Below are positions 1 through 7,789 of a stretch of DNA of 34,175 nucleotides, piece by piece (positions within the stretch are counted from its first letter, which is position 1; the number at the start of each line of letters is the position of its first letter). The stretch covers positions 1 through 34,175 of the forward strand of contig CAYZXU010000013.1 in NCBI GenBank assembly GCA_964482535.1, in the 5' to 3' direction. The notes beneath the pieces were generated by a model. It ran no database searches. It saw nothing but the letters and a program-made list of their open reading frames with translations, and had not been told where the DNA came from. Source of the stretch: CAYZXU01 sp964482535. GTDB taxonomy: Bacteria; Desulfobacterota; Desulfobacteria; Desulfobacterales; BuS5. The position numbers were made by a program, and so were the translations under genes.

Positions 1-44
1 GCAACTTGGCAGTCTTTTTATACACCGGGACGATTGATAAAACG

Positions 45-203
45 CTATTCGTTGGCAGTCTTTTTATACACCGGGACGATTGATAAAACGCTATTCGTTT
101 TAAATACCTTTTCAGGTTTACAAATCATATCCAGTTCGTTATATAATCCCCATAGATAATCAGCGGGTAAGCAAAAACCCAAGCGGCTCAGTTCAACAAC
201 ATT
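45..203 (-). pseudogene. Open stretch of 52 codons, possible gene remnant
   Basis: The minus strand is open from just after a TAA (204-206) to a TAG (45-47) and has no convincing start. The translation includes LSRLGFCLPADYLWGLYNEL followed by a basic tail. This is loosely reminiscent of the C-terminal helix pair of small four-helix-bundle proteins of the 23S rRNA intervening-sequence type, but the match is by eye only. The last part of the frame is encoded by the direct repeat. The copy at 263-315 would give an alternative short C-terminus ending in KTAKLQN. It may be a decayed or duplicated gene end, or a chance frame. Confidence 0.25.
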
Positions 204-231
204 TTATCAATCATCCCTTTATGTTAAACAA

Positions 232-258
232 CGGAAATATTGTTTCCGACTTTTTTAG
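232..258 (+). terminator. Weak hairpin followed by T run
   Basis: A perfect 6-base stem (CGGAAA at 232-237 with TTTCCG at 243-248, 5-base loop) is followed two bases later by six Ts. The stem is short and AT-leaning, so function as an intrinsic terminator for the plus strand is only possible. Confidence 0.3.
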
Positions 259-315
259 TTTTGCAACTTGGCAGTCTTTTTATACACCGGGACGATTGAT
301 AAAACGCTATTCGTT

Positions 316-782
316 AGACATAATTGAAAGAAAAGGAATTGAAGCGCTTATCTAAAAAAAATGGCAAAACCGTTTTAAGATGCCTTGTAGTTGCATCAAC
401 CAGCAGCTTAACGTAACAATTTAGAAGAAGAGAACTATTTAAATGGAAGAAGAAATGAAGCTCTTTGAAAAGCATGAGAAACATTACGGATATTCTTTTT
501 ATATTATGAAAGCTGTAAAGTGATATTACGCTAACCAGTCACTACCTTAAGGCAAGAAGCGCGGCGGCGCTGAAGCGGAAACCTGGGAGGGCCGCTGGTG
601 ACACCTTACTTAATTATTTGGATAAAGAGACAAAGCTGTTTTTGTGCAAGCCCTGGGGGTTCTCCCAAATTTCAGGCTTGATCGTTACCCTGATTATGAT
701 ATATATTGTTTTATACGACAGGTATTTTGGGCTATAATTAATGTGTAATATCCAGATCATAGAATGTATACTGTATTAAAAT
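316..782. other. Non-coding stretch upstream of rlmN with GC-rich island
   Basis: No gene longer than about 26 codons is supported here. A 26-codon frame starts at 443 but has no ribosome site of note. Bases 552-607 are strikingly GC-rich compared with the surrounding AT-rich DNA and can form a short GCGGC/GCCGC pairing. A second imperfect hairpin, CAAGCC with GGCTTG, spans about 638-680. These could belong to a small RNA or a degraded element, but I recognise no known RNA family. Confidence 0.4.
711..738 (+). promoter_or_regulatory. Possible rlmN promoter
   Basis: A perfect TATAAT lies at 733-738, 44 bases upstream of the rlmN start. The only hexamer at proper spacing is TTATAC (711-716), a poor -35, so the call rests on the -10 box and its position. 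Confidence 0.35.
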
Positions 783-1889
783 ATGACAAATTTATCCGGC
801 AAAAAAGAGATTAAAGATTTAACCTTCAAGCAGCTTGTTTTGTGGCTTGAACAACATAGCATAAAGCCGTTTCGGGCTAATCAGGTTTTTAAATGGATTT
901 ACCAAAAGCAGGCTGATTCTTTTGAAATCATGACTGATTTAAGCAAAGAGATCAGAAGTTTGCTTTCAGAAAATTTTTTAATCGGACGTCTTGAAAAAAT
1001 CAGGGCTGAAAAGTCAAAAGACGGGTCAGTAAAAAACCTTTTTAGATTAACAGACGGAAATCTTATTGAGAGTGTTCTGATTCCTGAAAGAAAACACTAT
1101 ACCTTATGTATTTCAACCCAGGTTGGATGTGCACAGGGCTGCAAATTTTGTCTGACATCAAAATCAGGATTTATCCGCAACCTTACCTGTGGTGAAATCA
1201 TTGCCCAAATAAGGGACCAGATACAGGAAATAAACAATGGTCCCGACGATTCCATCAAACTGACCAATATTGTGTTTATGGGTATGGGAGAGCCCCTGGC
1301 CAACTATACAAACGTGATCAATGCATTAAATATAATTACCAACAGGGATATGGGGCTTTCATTTTCAAACCGCAGGATTACAATCTCAACTGCCGGCATT
1401 CTTCCAAAATTTTTAGATCTTGCCAGGGACACAAAGGTTAATCTTGCAGTATCCTTAAATGCGGCTGACAACAAAACCCGCAGTATGTTAATGCCTGTTA
1501 ATAAAAGATATCCTGTTGAAAATTTAATTAAAGAGTGCCGGAAATTTAATCTGGCTTCAAACCGAAAAATTACATTTGAATATATTCTGATTAAAGGGAT
1601 AAACGATTCTGCAAATGACGCCAGGCGTCTTATTAAACTGCTTCATCCTGTAAGGGCCAAGGTAAACCTTATACCGTTTAATGAAAATGAATATACCGAT
1701 TTTTTGCGACCAGATGAATCTGAAATTAAAGCATTTAACAATATCCTTCAAGAAAACGGGCTCACTTCAATTATCCGGTACAGCAAGGGACAGGATATTT
1801 CGGCTGCCTGCGGACAGCTTGAGACCTTCACAAAATATACACTTACTCCCGTTTCTAAAACGTCAGGTTTAACTGTTAAACAGATTTAA
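783..1889 (+). CDS. rlmN: 23S rRNA (adenine2503-C2)-methyltransferase RlmN
   Basis: A radical SAM enzyme that methylates C2 of A2503 in 23S rRNA and of A37 in some tRNAs, using a [4Fe-4S] cluster and two SAM molecules. The 368 residues are the usual length. The cluster-binding CxxxCxxC is C116-C120-C123, and the SAM-binding GMGEP is at 167-171. C343, in AACGQL, aligns with the methyl-carrying cysteine of E. coli RlmN. C109, in TLCIS, aligns with the second conserved cysteine. Both being present separates RlmN from degraded paralogues. The N-terminal accessory domain (about 10-75) is complete. The gene appears monocistronic and converges on the glycyl-radical enzyme gene. There is no strong Shine-Dalgarno before the ATG, but the start fits homolog length. 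Confidence 0.95.
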   Translation: MTNLSGKKEIKDLTFKQLVLWLEQHSIKPFRANQVFKWIYQKQADSFEIMTDLSKEIRSLLSENFLIGRLEKIRAEKSKDGSVKNLFRLTDGNLIESVLIPERKHYTLCISTQVGCAQGCKFCLTSKSGFIRNLTCGEIIAQIRDQIQEINNGPDDSIKLTNIVFMGMGEPLANYTNVINALNIITNRDMGLSFSNRRITISTAGILPKFLDLARDTKVNLAVSLNAADNKTRSMLMPVNKRYPVENLIKECRKFNLASNRKITFEYILIKGINDSANDARRLIKLLHPVRAKVNLIPFNENEYTDFLRPDESEIKAFNNILQENGLTSIIRYSKGQDISAACGQLETFTKYTLTPVSKTSGLTVKQI

Positions 1890-1951
1890 CCATAGCAGGC
1901 AGAATTGAACATTTTGCAAAAGTCTCTATGGGTATACATCTTTTTACTTTA

Positions 1952-4486
1952 TTATAATTCGTGTTCAACTCTATCAAGCACGGCATTTTGCACGAATTCC
2001 GGCAAAGATGCAAAATAAGCGCTGTAGCCAGAAATCCTCACGGCAAGATAAGGATAATTTGCAGGATGTTTTTGTGCATCCTTCAGCAAATCCCTTGACA
2101 CAAAATTGTATTGAAGTTGATCCATACCGCCTTCAAGACCTGCAAGGGAATAGTCCACAAGCTTTTCAAGACCTGCTTCACCTTTAACCGCATTATAATC
2201 AAACTTCTGGTTGTATATCCATGCCTTAAACTGACTCTGATCTACTTTCAAGGCAGATGCCATTCTGTCCCATGCGCCTGATTTATCAAATTCAGCGTGG
2301 GGATTTATTCCCCCGTCGCATAATGCTTCGCCTGTTTTTCTTCCATTGGGCGCAGCCCAGCACATTGGAGCAAGATGATACATATAGGTAATAACAATGG
2401 ACTGGGGATAGCCGCCAGGCTCATTTCTTAAATCCAGGCATTTTCTTCCTATGTCACTGGCATCTGAAACTGCTTTTGCAAACAGGTTGTCAACAAAATC
2501 TTCGTTGTTGCCAAATTTTGGGGCATCTTTGAAATCCTGGCGCATATCATCATAACCATCCCAGTTGACTTTTAATGCAGCGACAAGCTGCTTAATGGTA
2601 TATTTTTTATGCTCATATACCCAATATTTAACAGCAGCGAGGGAATCTATTGTATCAACCCATCCCGGTGCATTATAAAAACTGAGCCAGGGTATGTCAG
2701 CGGTCATGATATCCATTCCCTCTTCAATGCATTTCCTGTAAAGATTACTCAAAAAGGGTCTTCTTATAATTTTATTATAGTATCTGTCGGATATATTTCT
2801 AAGATTTAAACCTTCGCGTATAAGCCAATACCACTGCTTAAGCCAGGCCTGATAAAATTCTTCCCAGTTTTTAAATAATGTCGGGTCCCCTGTCTTGATA
2901 CTTTCCACCCAGTCCCATTCAGGGTCGCCATCTTTTCCGTTAAATAAAGTAAACTCTAATGATTTAAGGGCATTTACGGCTCGGGCGGATCTTCTGTGAG
3001 CTCCTCTTGAATTAACAGTCAGACCAGGGGTATTGCATCCGACAACTGCCCAGCTCCTTGCTTCCTCAAGTGTCATACTTCCATAATGATTAAGCAGTTC
3101 CGGTATTGCAACATTATCATTCTTTAAAGATGGAGAACCCATGCCGGTTCTCATTATTTCAACAATTCTTCTAAAATTCTGCTTGTCAAACTTATTATGC
3201 CACCTGATTTTAATGTCAGGATAATGGAATCTGTAACCATCAACCACATCAAGCATCAGCATTGTTAAATCGTTTGTTGCATCACTGCCGTCAGCATTCT
3301 GGCCTCCCATTGTAATTACGGAATAATCCCGCGTTCCCATTCCCACTCTTCTGAATTCTTCAAGAGAAGTCAATAATCCTATTTCATGATATTTTATATA
3401 ATAGAATGCAATAAGATCAGCGGCAAGCTGCCTGTCTATGGTTTTTTCCCTGACAACGCTTTTTTCATACCATAACCACCATGTCTGGTCAGGCCGGAAT
3501 GTAATTGTATGGGATGCATGTTCAATAAGATAATGAGCTTCAAAACTCAGCCAGTGAAGCTGCATCATCTCCCAGAAGTCCCTTGGAGGATTTTCCGCAA
3601 CCCAGTCACAGTTTGAGGCAATTCTTTCAAGTCTCGCTTTTTCTTTTGGGTCAGACTCTTTTTGAGCCATCTCAAAGGCAACTTTTCCATGTCTTTTGAT
3701 CCAGTCCATTACATATCCGGTTGCCTTGACAGAAGATTTGCAGTCATCAATTCGTTCTTTTAAATCAACAAAATTAGAGCCCGTGGCTTCAGAGCATTCC
3801 TCTTCAAGCCTTTCAACAGTTTCCTGCATCATTTCCTGTATTTTTTTTAAACCTTTTTTCATGTACCATTCATGGTCGGGATTTGCGCGAAGGCCTGTTG
3901 TGCCTGCCTGCTCCCAGTATCTTTGACCCCCTTCAACATACATTCTGTATTCTGTTTCGGTCATATATGGTTTTGATGCAAACACCAGATTCCACTGGTT
4001 GCAAAATTTTTCAACATCATTGAATAATGGACCGCCCACTTCCACTTTCGTTTTTTTCCCATCTATCCAGACAAAAGCTTTTTCATACTCACAAAACTCC
4101 TTAAAAGAAAACCACAGATCGGATCTGGGATCAAAAAGCATACCGTGCTCATCATTCCCCCAGTTGCCCACAAACAACTCTCCCTGCCTTATTCCTATAT
4201 TCTGACTTTCGAGATAACGTTTAAGGACTTCAGCGTGAAGTTCACTTGGGCTGCCCCAGGGGTTTTCCGCATAAACATCAACGATTATTTTTGCTTTTGT
4301 GCAATCCATACAGTAATCTTTATCAGTATATCCTTCAACTGTCTGAATCTTGTCAGCCATCAGGTTGTTTCTGAAATACCATACGTCAGGGTTTACTACT
4401 TTCCAGCCATTGCTTGTTGGATTACCGCTTGTGTTCAGCTCAATCCCACACTCTTCAGGATCCAGCTGATATTTTGCTTCAGTCAT
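1952..4486 (-). CDS. Glycyl-radical enzyme, benzyl-/alkylsuccinate synthase-type catalytic subunit
   Basis: A full-length 844-residue glycyl-radical enzyme. The radical loop is VRISGYS with Gly820, and the active-site loop is VVGCNTPG with Cys484. The Cys-to-Gly distance is 336 residues, the same as my recollection for Thauera benzylsuccinate synthase BssA (C493, G829). Arg499 falls at the position of the BssA fumarate-contacting arginine (R508). This constant offset, the length and the C-terminal tail (AYFASLPEFVQNAVLDRVEH) favour the fumarate-adding group, which activates alkanes or alkylbenzenes anaerobically, over pyruvate formate-lyase or diol dehydratase. The substrate cannot be read from sequence. 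A strong ribosome site (about 4490-4499) precedes the ATG. The gene stands alone: no activase (BssD/AssD) or small BssB/BssC-like subunit flanks it, so activation must come from elsewhere. Other decarboxylase-type glycyl-radical enzymes remain an alternative. Confidence 0.85.
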   Translation of the reverse strand: MTEAKYQLDPEECGIELNTSGNPTSNGWKVVNPDVWYFRNNLMADKIQTVEGYTDKDYCMDCTKAKIIVDVYAENPWGSPSELHAEVLKRYLESQNIGIRQGELFVGNWGNDEHGMLFDPRSDLWFSFKEFCEYEKAFVWIDGKKTKVEVGGPLFNDVEKFCNQWNLVFASKPYMTETEYRMYVEGGQRYWEQAGTTGLRANPDHEWYMKKGLKKIQEMMQETVERLEEECSEATGSNFVDLKERIDDCKSSVKATGYVMDWIKRHGKVAFEMAQKESDPKEKARLERIASNCDWVAENPPRDFWEMMQLHWLSFEAHYLIEHASHTITFRPDQTWWLWYEKSVVREKTIDRQLAADLIAFYYIKYHEIGLLTSLEEFRRVGMGTRDYSVITMGGQNADGSDATNDLTMLMLDVVDGYRFHYPDIKIRWHNKFDKQNFRRIVEIMRTGMGSPSLKNDNVAIPELLNHYGSMTLEEARSWAVVGCNTPGLTVNSRGAHRRSARAVNALKSLEFTLFNGKDGDPEWDWVESIKTGDPTLFKNWEEFYQAWLKQWYWLIREGLNLRNISDRYYNKIIRRPFLSNLYRKCIEEGMDIMTADIPWLSFYNAPGWVDTIDSLAAVKYWVYEHKKYTIKQLVAALKVNWDGYDDMRQDFKDAPKFGNNEDFVDNLFAKAVSDASDIGRKCLDLRNEPGGYPQSIVITYMYHLAPMCWAAPNGRKTGEALCDGGINPHAEFDKSGAWDRMASALKVDQSQFKAWIYNQKFDYNAVKGEAGLEKLVDYSLAGLEGGMDQLQYNFVSRDLLKDAQKHPANYPYLAVRISGYSAYFASLPEFVQNAVLDRVEHEL

Positions 4487-4795
4487 AGTCTCCCCTCTCT
4501 TTTATTATTTTTTTCAACCAAATAGCGTTTTAACGAGAACCGCTGATTTTCTCGATTTTAAAACCTGCGGCTCAAACTTTAATCCTCTTTTTGTTTAGCA
4601 GCTAAATAACATTTTTTAATTATATGCAATTCAATTTAATACAATATATTAAATTTTATTTTTGTCAATTGTTAAAAAACAGCTATCCCTATCTTTCAGG
4701 GAAAATAAAATCGCCTGACCGGGTTGAAGCTGACGGGTTATGTTCCCGATAAAAAAAGGAGAAACGCAGGAATTAGATGAGATATGGTTTTTGCT
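4487..4795 (-). promoter_or_regulatory. AT-rich upstream region of the glycyl-radical enzyme gene
   Basis: This 309-base gap has no gene. On the minus strand it holds a perfect TATAAT (4624-4619) and, 38 bases further upstream, a perfect TTGACA (4668-4663). The two are too far apart to form one promoter, and the sequence between is almost pure A/T. A 6-base inverted repeat (CGAGAA/TTCTCG, about 4533-4553) sits in the presumed leader. At about 4698-4714 a 5-base stem (TCCCT/AGGGA) followed by a T run on the minus strand may end the upstream sigma-factor operon. Confidence 0.35.
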
Positions 4796-5269
4796 TTATT
4801 GAGCAGGGCAGGCATTTTTCAACCTTTTTTCCAGCAAAAAACGACGTTCTTCAGACCCAAGGTTTTTCCAGCGTCTTCGCAATGCCTTTTGTCGTTTTTG
4901 TGGGAGGTTTTGAAACCAGCGTTGCATACGTCTAAGCCTTCTTTGCTTTTCAGGGGGAAGTTTGCAAAATTTCCCAAAAAAAATTCGTGCCTGCTTTCGC
5001 TCTTTGGGTGTCATATTTTTCCACACCCTCAACTTTTTTTTAAGCCTTATACGCTGCCCTGGAGTCAGCTCAGACCACCTTGCCACGCCTCTTTGAAGAT
5101 TTCGCTGTTTTCCAGGCTGCATTTTTTCCCATCGGGCTGAATAAGGTTTAAGAATAGTCTGCTCATGTTGGCTGAGACTTTCCCAGGGAATACCGGTATC
5201 TCCGGCATATAGAGCGCTGGAACACAGCATGAAAATAATTATTACAAAGCATTTAACCTGCATCGTCAT
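4796..5269 (-). CDS. DUF3106 family exported protein
   Basis: A 157-residue basic protein with an N-terminal signal peptide (hydrophobic segment about 5-20, then ALYAG). It then has repeated W-x-x-(L/M)-(S/T/P)-P motifs: WESLSQHEQ, WEKMQPGKQ, WSELTPGQR, WKNMTPKER, FCKLPPEKQ and WFQNLPQKR. This is the signature of DUF3106, an exported helical family of unknown function often found behind an ECF sigma factor. I chose the ATG at 5269 because GAGG lies just upstream and the signal peptide begins there. The frame is open further back (to 5353), but that part overlaps the preceding gene heavily. The chosen start still overlaps that gene's stop by 17 bases, suggesting translational coupling. A start at 5263 is equally possible. 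Confidence 0.8.
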   Translation of the reverse strand: MTMQVKCFVIIIFMLCSSALYAGDTGIPWESLSQHEQTILKPYSARWEKMQPGKQRNLQRGVARWSELTPGQRIRLKKKLRVWKNMTPKERKQARIFFGKFCKLPPEKQRRLRRMQRWFQNLPQKRQKALRRRWKNLGSEERRFLLEKRLKNACPAQ

Positions 5270-5603
5270 TTTCCTCTGCCAGCCATGCATAAAAATCCAG
5301 GTTGATAAAAAGTTCCGGAGAATCACTGGTGGCAAGAATCTCAACATCTTCAATATTACTTAACTGCTGCTCCCCTTTAAAAAAAAAAGCGAAAAAAAAT
5401 AGCACCATGACCGTTGCCAAACCTGCCATTGGAAGTTGAAGCTTTTGCAAAAAATTAAAAATACCGCCCTTCCCTCTTTCCAATGCCATGTAACGGGAAT
5501 GCTTTAAACGAAGCAAAACCTTTTCATCCAGCTTCCCGGCTTCTTTATCCAGGGTTTCCTTTGCTTTCTGAATAAATGTCTCTTCTGTGTTTTTTTTGTT
5601 CAT
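5253..5603 (-). CDS. DUF3619-like single-pass membrane protein, possible anti-sigma factor
   Basis: 116 residues: a charged N-terminal cytoplasmic part (1-55, with KAKETLDKEAGKLDEKVLLRL), one membrane segment (about 59-75, very Phe-rich), and an acidic C-terminus ending in DFYAWLAEEND. The order (helical TLD-LD repeat, membrane helix, LDFYxWL tail) matches DUF3619-type proteins encoded between ECF sigma factors and DUF3106 genes. An anti-sigma role is inferred from position and topology. There is no zinc-binding HxxxCxxC. Its ATG overlaps the stop of the sigma-factor gene (ATGA, 5600-5603), and its end overlaps the DUF3106 gene. Confidence 0.7.
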   Translation of the reverse strand: MNKKNTEETFIQKAKETLDKEAGKLDEKVLLRLKHSRYMALERGKGGIFNFLQKLQLPMAGLATVMVLFFFAFFFKGEQQLSNIEDVEILATSDSPELFINLDFYAWLAEENDDAG

Positions 5604-6142
5604 GACCGGTGACTCTCCAGCAATTTACGCAGTCCGTGCACTGCGCGTGAATAATGTGTCTTTACGGTTCCTTCTGAACACTTCATGGCAAAAGCTGTTT
5701 TCCGCACACTTAACTCCTCCCAGGCTCGAAGCATAAATGCCTGCTGCTGCCTAAAGGGTAAAGTTTTCAAAGCTGACTCCAGAGCCGATCTGGTATCGCT
5801 GATGATAAGCCGGTCAGCAGGATTGTTTTCATCAGGATCGGCAAGAGCTTCTATGGGATCACAACCTAAAGACTCTTCTTTTTTTGAAAAAAGCCATAAG
5901 CGCCAACGGTTTCTGACTGATTTGCGCCGATGCCAGTCCTTAATTCTGGTTGTTAAAATACGAAAAAATAAAGGTTTTAGTTGTGTCACAGGCTTTGAGC
6001 CATATTGCTTTACAAGACCTAACATTGCATCCTGAACAATATCAAGGGCGTCGTCTGTGCTGCCAGTTGCTATTTGTGCCATTTTAAATGCTCTTTTTTC
6101 AACTGACGCAAGAAAGGTTTCCATTGCACGTCTGTTATACAA
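5600..6142 (-). CDS. ECF-type RNA polymerase sigma factor
   Basis: 180 residues with two sigma-70 domains: region 2 at about 8-75 (TDDALDIVQDAMLGLVKQYG, then LTTRIKDWHRRK) and region 4 at about 120-176 (LPFRQQQAFMLRAWEELSVRKTAFAM, then CSEGTVKTHYSRAVHGLR, a helix-turn-helix). This is the usual ECF layout. It likely directs polymerase to envelope or stress genes, including its own operon. I keep the TTG start at 6142 because AAGGA lies about 7 bases upstream. The internal ATG at 6124 lacks a ribosome site but would still leave region 2 intact. The gene is coupled by ATGA to the downstream membrane protein and begins 55 bases after the GDRI-repeat gene. Confidence 0.88.
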   Translation of the reverse strand: MYNRRAMETFLASVEKRAFKMAQIATGSTDDALDIVQDAMLGLVKQYGSKPVTQLKPLFFRILTTRIKDWHRRKSVRNRWRLWLFSKKEESLGCDPIEALADPDENNPADRLIISDTRSALESALKTLPFRQQQAFMLRAWEELSVRKTAFAMKCSEGTVKTHYSRAVHGLRKLLESHRS

Positions 6143-6197
6143 AACATGTTCCTTTTTATCCTGCTCTATTACAACGCCCTGACATCAAAAATCAATA

Positions 6198-6605
6198 CTA
6201 TCTGTGATTTCTCCGGCGCTCAACCCTTTTGCCAATACACTCTCCACGCCGATCCATGCACCTGTTCATCCTGTCTCCCCTGCGGTCAAGATAATTATTT
6301 ATCCTGTCACCACGTCTGTCCATCCGGGCGTTTATCCGGTCACCCTTGCGCTCAAGATGGTTTGCCAGCCCGTACTTGCCGTTTTCACGTGCTCTATCCG
6401 CTTTGTTGTTAAATTGGTTTTCTATTCTATCGCCCCTGCGATCCAGCATTGAATCGATACGATTTCCTTTTTTATCCATCCTCTTTTCTATGCGATCACC
6501 TTTTTGATCAAAACGGTTCTCAATCCTTTCCGCCACATCACCTGCCAATGCAACCCCTGAAAAAACAAAAAATGAGACACAAAAAACAACAGTTGATTTT
6601 TTCAT
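6198..6605 (-). CDS. Exported basic protein with 11-residue GDRI repeats
   Basis: 135 residues with a clear signal peptide (about 1-21, SGVALAG). Almost all the rest is an 11-residue repeat of the form R-I-(E/N)-x-x-(L/M/F)-D-(R/K)-(R/K)-G-D. Units begin at residues 27, 38, 49 and 60, then after a 19-residue variant (71-89) at 90, 101, 112 and 123. The hendecad period suggests a right-handed coiled coil or elongated helix, strongly basic and arginine-rich. Similar GDRI repeat proteins exist in other proteobacteria, but I know of no established function. GGAGGT at 6612-6617 is a strong ribosome site. The gene is first in a row with the sigma factor, DUF3619-like and DUF3106 genes, so envelope stress or structure is a reasonable guess. 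The two Cys (114, 122) in the last units are unusual. Confidence 0.75.
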   Translation of the reverse strand: MKKSTVVFCVSFFVFSGVALAGDVAERIENRFDQKGDRIEKRMDKKGNRIDSMLDRRGDRIENQFNNKADRARENGKYGLANHLERKGDRINARMDRRGDRINNYLDRRGDRMNRCMDRRGECIGKRVERRRNHR

Positions 6606-6910
6606 AATTTTACCTCCGTATCAAATGATTATTAATAAAGCTTTTATTAGTTAAAACGCACTACACCCTGATCGGTTGACACAAATGAATAATTTTTTGG
6701 CATAAGGCCAATAAGTTGACCAATTAATCCGGATTAAAATTTCTGAATTTTGAGAACTTATTAGAAATAAAGCGGAAAAATAATTTTATTTTTTATAACA
6801 ACAGCAATAGCATTCAGGCACACTTCATGCATCCTATACACAACTATTGCAAACTTACGAGTTAAACCAAAGGCAGTTCATAATTAATAATTCAAAGTCA
6901 GGAACAACAA
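6606..6910. promoter_or_regulatory. Divergent intergenic region between GDRI-repeat and SH3b genes
   Basis: 305 bases without a gene. It contains the GGAGGT ribosome site for the minus-strand gene (6612-6617), a perfect 7-base inverted repeat TAATAAA/TTTATTA (6633-6649), a 5-base stem TTGGC/GCCAA (6697-6711) and two GTTGAC words 40 bases apart (6675-6680, 6715-6720). It must hold both promoters, but no hexamer pair is convincing on either strand. Confidence 0.4.
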
Positions 6911-7600
6911 ATGGAAATAAGGCTTACAATCAGGTTACGAATTCTTTTTTTTATTTTTTGCTTTTCATTATGCCAGCTTAAATTCGTTTATGCTTTTGGA
7001 TTGCCAGAGGGCGAGATAACCGTCAACGTCAATTTGAGACAAACGCCCGGTCTTAATGGGGTTATTATAACCGGTCTTAAAAAAAATGAGAGGGTTATAA
7101 TTGAAGATAAACAGGAGGACTGGTATCAGGTTTTAGTTGAAAGAAAGACATATGGCGTTAAGGGTTGGGTATACAGTAAATATATTAAAGAAGATAAACT
7201 GCAAGAAGTCTTGCCTGTTTTTGCCGGGGCAGATGTGCAGGATGATATTAAAGAGAAAAAGCTTCCTGAAAAGGTAAAGATAACTGAGCCTGCTGCTGTT
7301 GAAGAAAAAACAGATATTGAACAAAAACCGCCCGAATCGGAAATAACAATTGATGATGAAGTTATGATGATTTTTGAAAAAAAAGAAGCAACTTATACTA
7401 AAAATTTGTTTGAAGATAATAGATTAAACATTACACCAGAAAATACAGGTGACAGCCAGGACAAAGCTTTTATTATAAAAATGTTGTCAAAAATATTGTC
7501 GCCTCTGCTGGCGTGCATTGCTATTTTATTTTCCCACAAAGCCCTGCGTATGACAAAAAGGCTAAGAGAGGAGCTTAAACGGGTTGACGGTCAGAGATAA
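6911..7600 (+). CDS. SH3b-domain membrane-anchored protein
   Basis: 229 residues: signal peptide (about 1-28), a bacterial SH3 domain (about 33-95, with VNVNLRQTPGLNGVIITGLKKNE and GWVYSKYI), a Glu/Lys/Pro-rich linker (about 100-170), a hydrophobic segment (about 190-208) and a short basic tail RMTKRLREELKR. SH3b domains typically bind peptidoglycan or cell-wall peptides. With an N-terminal signal and C-terminal membrane helix the SH3b part should face the periplasm. The architecture resembles TIGR04211/YgiM-type proteins, though the long acidic linker differs. AGGAA lies about 9 bases before the ATG. It stands alone, 189 bases before pyrR. Confidence 0.7.
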   Translation: MEIRLTIRLRILFFIFCFSLCQLKFVYAFGLPEGEITVNVNLRQTPGLNGVIITGLKKNERVIIEDKQEDWYQVLVERKTYGVKGWVYSKYIKEDKLQEVLPVFAGADVQDDIKEKKLPEKVKITEPAAVEEKTDIEQKPPESEITIDDEVMMIFEKKEATYTKNLFEDNRLNITPENTGDSQDKAFIIKMLSKILSPLLACIAILFSHKALRMTKRLREELKRVDGQR

Positions 7601-7703
7601 TCCCACGTTTTGCAAAACACCCCCATTCCTCCCAATTTAGGCACTCATGTTTAATCCGAATTTTTTATTCTGATGTTCTTTATAAAAAATCGGGCTATAT
7701 AGC

Positions 7704-7733
7704 TTGATATTATTAAATCAACTGATATAGAAT
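7704..7733 (+). promoter_or_regulatory. Probable promoter of the pyrR operon
   Basis: TTGATA (7704-7709) and TAGAAT (7728-7733) are separated by 18 bases, 56 bases before pyrR. An overlapping TATAGA gives a 16-base spacer. A 10-base palindrome, GCTATATAGC (about 7694-7703), abuts the -35 and could be an operator. Confidence 0.45.
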
Positions 7734-7789
7734 AATAAAATTTTTCTGATGTTTTTAATAAAAATTATTATACCCGGGAAAAATTAAAG

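Larger units (their letters stand above)
1..315. repeat. Three-copy ~50-bp direct repeat with partial inverted copy
   Basis: A 53-base block occurs identically at 1-53 and 263-315. Its last 48 bases are repeated again at 52-99, giving a tandem pair with a 46-base period followed by a third copy 211 bases further on. An imperfect inverted copy of 18 bases (16 of 18 identical) lies at 200-217 relative to 27-44, 73-90 and 289-306. The segment 73-217 is therefore bounded by inverted repeats, like a small non-autonomous element or recombination scar. No transposase is visible. An assembly artefact at the scaffold edge is possible for the tandem pair, but the third copy has different flanks. Confidence 0.85.

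Noticed and set aside
306..320. GTTAGAC at the end of the third repeat, like an integron attC core
   Set aside because: There is no matching inverse core at the right distance and no integrase; the other two repeat copies lack the motif.
443..523. 26-codon plus-strand frame
   Set aside because: It is short, lacks a clear ribosome site, and no family or conservation can be judged by eye.
1911..1923. TTTTGCAAAA words recurring in gaps (also near 7608, 28805, 31588)
   Set aside because: The same word or close variants appear inside several coding regions of this AT-rich DNA, so a dispersed regulatory element is not supported.
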